The position numbers were made by a program, and so were the translations under genes. A stretch of 64,000 bases of DNA from a virus: positions 62,001 through 126,000 of the IMG/VR virus record IMGVR_UViG_3300042868_003731; one strand, written 5' to 3'. The notes beneath the pieces were generated by a model. That model was not told the origin of the DNA. It saw only the letters and a program-made list of their open reading frames with translations, and made no database searches. Shown here piece after piece: positions 56,627 to 64,000 of the stretch. Position 1 is the first letter of the stretch. Each line of letters begins with the position of its first letter.

Positions 56627-59600
56627 ATGCCAATTAATAAAGACCTGAATGTTGCGCCGTACTTTGATGATTTTGATATAACGAATCAGTTCCATCGCGT
56701 GCTTTTTAAACCGTCTTACGCGGTTCAAGCTAGAGAATTGACTCAGATGCAAACGATTCTTCAGAATCAGATCGAGCAGTTTGGTGATAATATATTTAAA
56801 GAAGGATCTATCATAAAGGGATGCAACTTTACAGAGTTATCAGACTTAAACTACGTTAAGCTTACGGATGTTACTGGATTTGACCCAACTCAATATGTTG
56901 GATTTACAGATACGGTCACTATAAGCGGTGTTGATTACGTAAGAGATAACACATACGAACTCGAAGGAGTTGTGACAGGAGTCCGAGCGACCGTCTTAGC
57001 TGCGACGCGTGGTTTTGAAACAAGAAACCCAGATCTTAACACGTTCTTTATTAACTACAAAACAACATCTTCTGGAAATAAAGTCTTTCAGGCTGGCGAA
57101 AGACTTAGAATATACAAAGTAAGTGTGTACGAACAAGGAACGAGCATCAATAGAGACGAAACAGAAGTTCTGACTGATAAGACTATCAACGTTACTACGT
57201 TCGCTGGGGCAGTTGGCAACTCTTTCGGACTTAAATCTGCGCCAGGTATCATATTCCAAAAGGGTCACTTCCTATACGCTGAAGAGCAGCTTGTAATTGT
57301 TTCAAAGTATACGAATGTACCGAACAGTGTGTCGATAGGTTACACAGTTCAGGAAAGAGTAATTAATGCGTTCCAAGACTCGTCTCTATATGACAATGCA
57401 AACGGATCTTTTAACCAAAATGCTCCTGGCGCAGATAGACTAAAACTTATTCCAATACTTACAGCTCTTCCAACTTCTGAAGCTGATGCTGACACTACAT
57501 TCTTTACTCTTACACGCTATGTAAACGGTAATGCAGTTCTTCTTAGAGACGTATCACAGTATAACATTTTAGGCGAAGAGATGGCTCGTCGCACGTATGA
57601 AGAATCTGGTGACTACATTGTCAATGACTTTCAAACTACAGTCGTAAGAAGAGATGGTAATCTAAAAGCTTCTATCGGAAGTGGAGTCGCGTATGTTAAG
57701 GGTCATAGAGTAGAAAATCTTAGAGAGATTTTCCTCGATATAGATGACATATCGGAAGCTTCGGTTGATGATAGAGCAAATCAGGGCGTATCTTTTAACT
57801 ATGGCGGGTACCTTGACATACTCGATACTAGCGTAGGAGGCGTAGTCCCATTAGGAACATTTGCAACCGTTTCTCTCAGAGACGGTGGAAACTCTGTCCT
57901 AGGAACTGCGAGAGTTCGTAACATCACTGATACCAAAATCTTCCTGTTTGATGTTAGATTGTCGGGTGCTAATCAGATATCGCAAGTGGAAAGAGTTGTT
58001 GGAACTTCCGGGTACATACCAGTTGCAAACAATTCTGTTATAAAAGAAACAAGTTCTTCATCAATGGTATTTGACACGGGAATGCTGAGTCTTAAATCTA
58101 CTAGCAACCTGTCAATTCCAGTAAGAGCAAGAAAAACTATTACTGGAACTGCTACTACTTTTAACATCACGCCTGACGCTGGCGAAGATTTTAATCTAGA
58201 GAATGATGATATACTCTTTGTAGATAACACAAGTACTAGAAGAGATGTGACTAGTGCTGTTCTATCTGGTGCTGACCTCCAAGTCACCCTTGGTTCTACA
58301 CCATCGACTCCTTCTACGATCTATTACAATAAGAGAATTACTAGTGCAAGCCCGTTTACGAAAGTTAGCGCTGAACTATATGTTAAGTGCACCTTCGCAA
58401 ATAACGACATCGTATCATCCACAACTAGATATAATCTAGGTTTTCCAGATGTGTATGAGATCGTCTCTATTACAGACTCAGAAAGCAAAACTGTTACTTC
58501 TAGCTTTAAGCTTAAAACCAACCAAAGAGATAACTTCTACGATCATTCTTATATAGAATATATTCCTGGAAGACCAGTACCCGCGGCCGGTTTAATGACA
58601 GTTCGTTTTAAAGCATTTAAACTAAACGACACAACAGGAAGCTACTTCTTTACTGTAGATAGTTACCCTGGTGCTGTCGCCAAGAATAAGATACAGCCGT
58701 TCGTTTCATCTTCAGGAAAGGTCTATAATCTCAGAGACTGTCTTGACTTTAGACCATACGTACAACCGCTATCGCCGGCCACATATATAAATGCGGCTGT
58801 TCTTGGTACAGCGCCAACTGTAAGCAATGGATCAACAGGTGTTAACGTTGCGCCGAGCTTCTCCGGTTCATATACGATACTTACACCATCTCACGATCAG
58901 TTTGGAGAGATAGACTACGAGTTCTACCTAAACAGAACCGATGCGGTAATTCTTGACTCTTATGGCAGAATATCATTGTTAAGAGGAACGGAAGTAGAGA
59001 ATTCTATTCCGCCAATCATATCTGGCGATCAGGTTAAGATCGCGGAAATATTCGTACCAGGAGCGCCAGCACTTACACCAGAAGAAGCTGACGAACAGGA
59101 TAGACCTCAGTATGCTGTGCAGATCGTTCCTAAAGGTACAAAATCTTATCGTATGAAAGATATCGAAAACTTAGAAAAGAAGATCGACAGCTTAGAGTAT
59201 TATGTTCTGCTGAACACCCTAGAAGCCGATACAAAAAATCTAAACATTGTTGATGAAAACGGTCTAGATCGTTTTAAGAACGGCATCATAGTTGATCCCT
59301 TTAACGATCTTAGTATAGCCAACCTAGAGAATGTGGAATTTAATGCTGCGCTGGACTTTACAGAACAATCGCTTATGCCATCTGTAAAAACATTCCCGTT
59401 AAACCTTAAGTATAAGTCTGCATCTTCTGCGACGCTGTTCCCAACCACGTCAAATGCAAAGGTCGGAACACTTCAGAGAAACACCGACGTATCCATCATA
59501 TCGCAACCCTACGCCACAGAATTTAGAAACTGCGTAAGTAACTTCTATTCATATCGTGGCATTGGCGAAATAGAACCGGAATACGACGCAGTCTATGATA

Positions 59601-61906
59601 CTGTCACTAACCCAGTTAATATAGGTTTGAATAGAAGACGCTTAACTGTGTCGACTGCCGCTACACAAGAGCTTAATCCGTTAACGTCAACCGCTATTCA
59701 AGCCAACACAAATAACACGAACCAACGCCGCGTTGGCGATTTTGTTACGAACTTTACATTTAATCCATTCATGAGAGGCCGTGACATTAATATATACATG
59801 TCTGGTCTTCGCCCTAACACTCGCCACTATTTCTTCTTTGATGAAGAAGATGTGAACCAATTTGTGTTCCCAGGAAGCAATGTTAACTCCCCGAGTGAAA
59901 TAAGAAGACGCGGTGTTGCTAACGCGGCGGTCGAAACAGATGCGAACGGCGTCTTGAGGGCGGTGTTTAGTCTACCATCATCAAGGTTCTATGTTGGAGA
60001 CAGAAAACTAGAAGTAGTTGACGTTGACACGCACGCTGCGATTGATAGCGCCAGCACATCGTATGGTTTTGTAACCTATAGAGCATATAACTTCTCTGTA
60101 GAAAAAGCATCTTTAACAGTCTCAACTCGCCGTGCAGCTTCTACTGCAACAACAACCACGGATAGAAATGTTACAAGAAGACCAACTGAAGGTGATCGCG
60201 GGCGAGACCCGTCGCCAGATCCAATTGCTCAGACCTTCTTCATAAAATCTGGCATGGGTCTTGGATCTGACACTGTATTTGTCTCTAAAATAGATCTGTT
60301 CTTCAAGAGAAGAAGTAATATAAACGGCGTAAATGTTGAATTAAGAGAAGTTATAAATGGTTATCCTTCATATGACGTGATACCGTTCTCTAAAGTACAC
60401 CTAACTCCATCAGAAGTACTTACTTCAGATGATGCTTCTGTCGAAACAACGGTAACTTTTAATGCCCCAGTTCGTCTTGATGTTGAAAAAGAATATGCAG
60501 TAGTCGTAATACCAGATGCAGCCGATCCTGACTATCTAATCTTTACATCAAAGGTTGGTGGAGTTGATCTAACACCAGGCGCGAATCAAGGACTTCCAAT
60601 CGTCCAAGACTGGGGTGATGGTGTTCTATTCACATCTACAAACAATCGCGCGTGGAAGTCATATCAAGACGAGGACATTAAGTTTGTACTGTATCGCCAT
60701 AACTTCAATGCAAGTGCTGGCACTATCACACTTACAAATGATGACCACGAGTTTATCTCAACAGAGAACAACATCGGAACATTTAAAGTTGGAGAGACCG
60801 TATACAAGCTTGAGTCTAAAGACGGGACTACTGGAGCTAACTTAAGCACCGTTTCCGGAAATAATCAGATCAGCGGAACGAATCTTTCAGCCACATATTC
60901 TGCCGGCGACTTTGTTCTGATAAGCAACGGTACTACAAACAGACAGATCTTTAAAGTTGTTAGCGCAAACTCTACAGTGATAGTTGCGGATAGACCATCA
61001 TATTTCACGGATAGTACAAGTGGTTTACCGATTACAATGGGTATACTTCGTCACTATGACTTTAGATATCCGGATTTTATCATTCTCGAAGAATCTTCTG
61101 CAACTTCTACACGAAAGTTTGCTGCCGGTAACACAGTGTACGGATTTGATAGCGCTGCAGCTGCGACGATAACCACGGTTGATAACGTTGAGTTCAGCTA
61201 CATTCAGCCAATGATTCATAGAACGAACGATAGCGTAACCGCAACGACTCTATCTGGAACACTCGTCGATCCAGCCAACCCGTCAAACACATATAGCTTG
61301 CCGATGCAATTCAATGACAAGGCGTTGTTTAGTAAGACCGGCATGGTTGTGTATAGTAAGTCTAATGACATCGCAAGAGAAAAGACTCTAGACCTTACGG
61401 TGTCTATGTCTAACAACTCGAATGTCACTTCGTCTCCTTTCATTGACATCGAGACTGCGTCCATTCTTGCTTATCAGTGGAAGATCACCAACGATTCGAC
61501 AACTACTTCTAAGTACATATCTAAAACCGTAGAATTGGCTGAAAACCTAGATGCAGAAGATTTCCGTATCTATGTAACAGGATACAGACCACGTGGTACA
61601 GATATCGCAGTATACATCAAAGTGCAATCAGCAGATGACCCAACTGTGTTCGAAACGAACGATTGGATAGAGTTAGAACTTACTGGTGGAGTTAATCTAT
61701 ATTCATCTGTAAGCAATGTTAATGACTTTAAAGAGTATGTGTATCAAGTATCTAACACCAATAAAAACTTAGGTGTGATTACATATACGAATGGTATTGG
61801 AACCTTTGAAGGTTATCGCAGATTTGCAATAAAGATAGAGTTACTCTCCGAAGATATCTTTAAAGCGCCAAGACTTCTAGACTACAGAGGAATATCACTA
61901 ACATGA
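56627..61906 (+). CDS. Large baseplate/fibre-attachment protein (DUF4815-type)
   Basis: At 1759 residues it is the largest protein in the window. The N-terminus (NVAPYFDDFDITNQFHRVLFKPSYAVQARELTQMQTILQNQIEQFGDNIFKEGS-type sequence) is typical of DUF4815 virion proteins of T4-type phages. The middle contains YEFYLNRTDAVILDSYGRISLLRG and a long LEKKIDSLEYYVLLNTLEADTKN helix; the rest is beta-rich. It follows gp8 and precedes fibre genes, so it likely forms the peripheral baseplate that holds fibres, in place of T4 gp9-gp12. Confidence 0.8.
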   Translation: MPINKDLNVAPYFDDFDITNQFHRVLFKPSYAVQARELTQMQTILQNQIEQFGDNIFKEGSIIKGCNFTELSDLNYVKLTDVTGFDPTQYVGFTDTVTISGVDYVRDNTYELEGVVTGVRATVLAATRGFETRNPDLNTFFINYKTTSSGNKVFQAGERLRIYKVSVYEQGTSINRDETEVLTDKTINVTTFAGAVGNSFGLKSAPGIIFQKGHFLYAEEQLVIVSKYTNVPNSVSIGYTVQERVINAFQDSSLYDNANGSFNQNAPGADRLKLIPILTALPTSEADADTTFFTLTRYVNGNAVLLRDVSQYNILGEEMARRTYEESGDYIVNDFQTTVVRRDGNLKASIGSGVAYVKGHRVENLREIFLDIDDISEASVDDRANQGVSFNYGGYLDILDTSVGGVVPLGTFATVSLRDGGNSVLGTARVRNITDTKIFLFDVRLSGANQISQVERVVGTSGYIPVANNSVIKETSSSSMVFDTGMLSLKSTSNLSIPVRARKTITGTATTFNITPDAGEDFNLENDDILFVDNTSTRRDVTSAVLSGADLQVTLGSTPSTPSTIYYNKRITSASPFTKVSAELYVKCTFANNDIVSSTTRYNLGFPDVYEIVSITDSESKTVTSSFKLKTNQRDNFYDHSYIEYIPGRPVPAAGLMTVRFKAFKLNDTTGSYFFTVDSYPGAVAKNKIQPFVSSSGKVYNLRDCLDFRPYVQPLSPATYINAAVLGTAPTVSNGSTGVNVAPSFSGSYTILTPSHDQFGEIDYEFYLNRTDAVILDSYGRISLLRGTEVENSIPPIISGDQVKIAEIFVPGAPALTPEEADEQDRPQYAVQIVPKGTKSYRMKDIENLEKKIDSLEYYVLLNTLEADTKNLNIVDENGLDRFKNGIIVDPFNDLSIANLENVEFNAALDFTEQSLMPSVKTFPLNLKYKSASSATLFPTTSNAKVGTLQRNTDVSIISQPYATEFRNCVSNFYSYRGIGEIEPEYDAVYDTVTNPVNIGLNRRRLTVSTAATQELNPLTSTAIQANTNNTNQRRVGDFVTNFTFNPFMRGRDINIYMSGLRPNTRHYFFFDEEDVNQFVFPGSNVNSPSEIRRRGVANAAVETDANGVLRAVFSLPSSRFYVGDRKLEVVDVDTHAAIDSASTSYGFVTYRAYNFSVEKASLTVSTRRAASTATTTTDRNVTRRPTEGDRGRDPSPDPIAQTFFIKSGMGLGSDTVFVSKIDLFFKRRSNINGVNVELREVINGYPSYDVIPFSKVHLTPSEVLTSDDASVETTVTFNAPVRLDVEKEYAVVVIPDAADPDYLIFTSKVGGVDLTPGANQGLPIVQDWGDGVLFTSTNNRAWKSYQDEDIKFVLYRHNFNASAGTITLTNDDHEFISTENNIGTFKVGETVYKLESKDGTTGANLSTVSGNNQISGTNLSATYSAGDFVLISNGTTNRQIFKVVSANSTVIVADRPSYFTDSTSGLPITMGILRHYDFRYPDFIILEESSATSTRKFAAGNTVYGFDSAAAATITTVDNVEFSYIQPMIHRTNDSVTATTLSGTLVDPANPSNTYSLPMQFNDKALFSKTGMVVYSKSNDIAREKTLDLTVSMSNNSNVTSSPFIDIETASILAYQWKITNDSTTTSKYISKTVELAENLDAEDFRIYVTGYRPRGTDIAVYIKVQSADDPTVFETNDWIELELTGGVNLYSSVSNVNDFKEYVYQVSNTNKNLGVITYTNGIGTFEGYRRFAIKIELLSEDIFKAPRLLDYRGISLT

Positions 61907-62079
61907 TAAGAGACGAAAGATCGAGAGCACTTATCAACGATGACCTGGCTGCTCTAAATAAATACAAAGTAGACAGGGATCGAGTGAGAAAGATAGAACA
62001 AATCTATAAAGAGTTACCAGAGATAAGAAGAGTTCTTTCTTCCTTATGTGAAAGATTAGACAAGATAGAGAGCACATAA
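61903..62079 (+). CDS. Small coiled-coil protein (58 aa)
   Basis: ATG at 61903 overlaps the stop of the large gene (ATGA). The product is charged and helical (DDLAALNKYKVDRDRVRKIEQ) and could form a short coiled coil. It ends 2 bp before the fibre gene. Possibly a fibre chaperone or linker; inferred from position only. Confidence 0.65.
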   Translation: MIRDERSRALINDDLAALNKYKVDRDRVRKIEQIYKELPEIRRVLSSLCERLDKIEST

Positions 62080-62081
62080 AC

Positions 62082-63104
62082 ATGGCAAAAACCGGTATAA
62101 GTCAGGTCACTACTTCGGACACGTTTCAACAATGGTTGGATAGGACCAACGACTTAGTAGATATAGTGAGTTCCGATGCTATGACGGCCTCAGCATTAGG
62201 CGATACCACAACTGGTAATTCGACTCTGATTGGATCGTTCACTGCAAATACTGTGATTGCATTTAATACTTTGCGCGCTAATACCTTATCTCCTAAAGTA
62301 GGATCGTCAGCAATAGAAGTTACGTCACCTGTAACAATTAATACACCAACACAAACGATTCAAACTCTTATAAGCACGAACGCACCTAGAGTGAATTATT
62401 CAAATGCTTCCGTGATATGGCAAGTTGGCTTTGAGTCAAACGCAAACACCAGTTTTATAGTTGACACTGGATCGGGAACTAGAAAACTTTCTGTATCTCC
62501 ATCTGGCGATCTTACTATTGCAGGAAATATGAATGTTGGAAACAATCTTGTTGTTGATAATAACCTTACTGTAACTGGAACGATAACTGGAAATATTTCT
62601 GGTGCAGTGACTGGAAATATAACTGGAAACGCAGCCACAGTCACAAACGGTGTATACACGATTGGCAACCAATCAATTGCTGGCATTAAGACATTTACTA
62701 ATAACACACCGAGTACTAGTAGGACGACTGGTTCTGTCGTCATCACGGGCGGTCTAGGTGTAAGCGGAGCTATTAACGCAGGTGGCGAGATCACGGCTTT
62801 TGCTACTTCTGATAGAGAATTGAAAACAAATGTAGAAAATATTACAGACGCTCTATCAAAGATTGAAAAACTGAATGGTGTTACTTTTAATTGGAATGAC
62901 TTAGCTAAAGAAGTTGAGAGTAAAGATACTAGTGTTAAAGAAGTTGGTGTCATCGCTCAAGAAGTAAACCAAGTATTACCGGAAGTCGTAACAACTCGAG
63001 AAAACGGATACATGGCTGTTCGTTATGAAAAATTAGTACCGCTATTAATCGAAGCGATTAAAGAACTTCACGAAGAAATAAAAACTTTGAAGAATGGTAG
63101 TTAA
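62082..63104 (+). CDS. Tail fibre with S74 intramolecular chaperone
   Basis: A 340-residue protein. Residues 1-235 are a beta-rich fibre shaft with repeats such as GNLTVTGTITGNISGAVTGNITGN. The C-terminal domain (about 238-340) is the peptidase S74 chaperone: FATSDRELKTNVENI (Ser and downstream Lys of the dyad), FNWND, VGVIAQEVNQVLPEVV and a coiled-coil end. S74 domains trimerise the fibre and are then cut off by self-cleavage before the Ser. Confidence 0.9.
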   Translation: MAKTGISQVTTSDTFQQWLDRTNDLVDIVSSDAMTASALGDTTTGNSTLIGSFTANTVIAFNTLRANTLSPKVGSSAIEVTSPVTINTPTQTIQTLISTNAPRVNYSNASVIWQVGFESNANTSFIVDTGSGTRKLSVSPSGDLTIAGNMNVGNNLVVDNNLTVTGTITGNISGAVTGNITGNAATVTNGVYTIGNQSIAGIKTFTNNTPSTSRTTGSVVITGGLGVSGAINAGGEITAFATSDRELKTNVENITDALSKIEKLNGVTFNWNDLAKEVESKDTSVKEVGVIAQEVNQVLPEVVTTRENGYMAVRYEKLVPLLIEAIKELHEEIKTLKNGS

Positions 63105-63144
63105 AACTCTTTGTTCTCTAAATATCATGTTGGTATTTCTTCGA

Positions 63145-63152
63145 TATAAATA
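63145..63152 (+). promoter_or_regulatory. T4-type late promoter TATAAATA
   Basis: Exact box 24 bp upstream of the last gene. It lies in the 72-bp gap after the S74 fibre. Confidence 0.65.
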
Positions 63153-63176
63153 AAAGAAAAAGGGATCTCGACAACC

Positions 63177-64000
63177 ATGTCTAAAATATCCGAACTTGGT
63201 AAAATTACCGGCGGTAATACAAAATCCAGAGACTTGTTTGTAACTGTCAGCCTCGATCAGGGCGACGACGGCACGAAGAATATTACTCGTGCCGAACTAG
63301 TAAAAGCTATTCAGCAAGAAGTTTTTACTAATATAAAGATTAATGGCGGCGATTATATTCAAAACATCCCGCTTACAAACGTAACGATTACGGGCTCGGT
63401 CATCAACACTTCTACGATGAACAACTCGACTATCAATACGTCGGTGTTGAATAACTCGGATATTAATAACTCTGACATAGACGAATCCGATATCACGAAC
63501 TCTACGATGGAATCATCCGTCATTAACATTTCAACTATGAATGCGTCGTTTATTAACGCATCGATACTAACAGACGTTATCATAGACGATTCAACTATAA
63601 ACGACGCAATTATAAATGATTCCACTATAAACGACGGGATCATAAATGACTCAACAATAAACGACCCGAACATTAACGTTGATGAAGCATTTGCTCCTGA
63701 CATATCAAATACGGATTACTTCTATCTTAAGGACGTTTCTTTAGGCAGAACTGTCGCGATCTCTTACGAGGATCTATACAAAGAGATATCTAAAACCGCA
63801 AAGAAAGCAAACAAAGTATACGTCGGTGTTGATGGAGATGATACGAACCCAGGAAGTTATCTAAAGCCAGTTGCAACTCTCGCGCGGGCATTCGAACTTG
63901 CACAAGAAGCTGCGGCCGGTGGTATACCTTCTGGTTATCCTGGAGATAACAGCCCAGGCATCCCAACGGCGATTACCGTTTTTCCTGGCGACTATTACAC
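63177..64000 (+). CDS. Fibre/structural protein with pentapeptide repeats, 3' end cut by window
   Basis: ATG at 63177; the frame stays open to the window edge (274 codons). Residues 1-60 form an N-terminal domain (ISELGKITGGNTKSRDLFVTVSL). Residues about 65-165 are about 20 tandem pentapeptides of the form xxS(T/D/V)(I/L/M) rich in Asn and Asp, predicting a square right-handed beta-helix. After about residue 215 the sequence VYVGVDGDDTNPGSYLKPVATLARAF resembles the start of parallel beta-helix (DUF1565-like) glycan-binding or lyase domains. Likely a tail spike or fibre. Confidence 0.8.
   Translation, partial: MSKISELGKITGGNTKSRDLFVTVSLDQGDDGTKNITRAELVKAIQQEVFTNIKINGGDYIQNIPLTNVTITGSVINTSTMNNSTINTSVLNNSDINNSDIDESDITNSTMESSVINISTMNASFINASILTDVIIDDSTINDAIINDSTINDGIINDSTINDPNINVDEAFAPDISNTDYFYLKDVSLGRTVAISYEDLYKEISKTAKKANKVYVGVDGDDTNPGSYLKPVATLARAFELAQEAAAGGIPSGYPGDNSPGIPTAITVFPGDYY

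Noticed and set aside
63359-63703. 114-codon minus-strand frame with repetitive Ile/Val/Ser content
   Set aside because: It is the complement of the pentapeptide-repeat coding region of the plus-strand fibre gene.

Overview
The window is part of the genome of a tailed phage with a contractile tail, of the T4 superfamily but distant from T4 itself. The evidence is a set of recognisable T4-type proteins: type II topoisomerase (gp39/60 and gp52), UvsY, UvsW, the late sigma factor gp55, gp46/gp47, DNA polymerase gp43, clamp and clamp loader (gp45, gp44, gp62), RegA, DexA, dUTPase, and a baseplate/tail block (gp26, gp4, gp48, gp53, gp27, gp5, gp25, gp6, gp7, gp8). Late promoters of T4 form (TATAAATA) sit before structural genes. 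The host cannot be named from the sequence. The alternative oxidase implies a host with a quinol-based respiratory chain, so an aerobic Gram-negative bacterium is the best inference.

Region 1 (1-14.1 kb, minus strand) starts with the topoisomerase operon. A tRNA cluster follows (about 4.2-9.1 kb) with sixteen recognisable tRNAs, interleaved with small genes, an SGNH hydrolase and a Ro60-like (TROVE/DUF2828) RNA-binding protein. Three tRNA-like RNAs with odd architecture flank the Ro-like gene, and a further cloverleaf-like element is closed by a 20-bp inverted repeat. Next come two paralogous glycine-rich adhesins, a tRNA(Ile)-lysidine synthase, a nucleotidyltransferase and a phosphomannomutase-like enzyme.

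Region 2 (14.1-39.6 kb, plus strand) holds replication, recombination, late-transcription and nucleotide-metabolism genes. Inside it, 25.5-34.6 kb looks like a DNA base-modification cassette: dNMP kinase, a thymidylate synthase/dCMP hydroxymethylase-family enzyme with Asp where ThyA has Asn, dCMP deaminase, a uracil-DNA-glycosylase-superfamily protein, an N6-adenine and a C5-cytosine methyltransferase, a sugar nucleotidyltransferase-kinase fusion, a HAD phosphatase and two glycosyltransferases. The region ends with dUTPase, an alternative oxidase and Hsp20.

Region 3 (39.6-44.25 kb, minus strand) encodes gp4, a gp2-like protein, a tube-fold protein, gp26 with a downstream ORF in the -1 frame at a T7 slippery run, and a tape-measure protein with five internal repeats. 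Region 4 (44.3-64 kb, plus strand) is the baseplate and fibre operon, diverging from region 3 at a pair of TATAAATA late promoters.

Two promoter classes are visible. One is sigma70-like (TTGACA, 16-18 bp spacer, TAnnnT), often with a conserved TAGAATCAG in the spacer. The other is the late TATAAATA box, presumably read by gp55. Promoters, RNA structures and functions are read by eye; no database search was possible.
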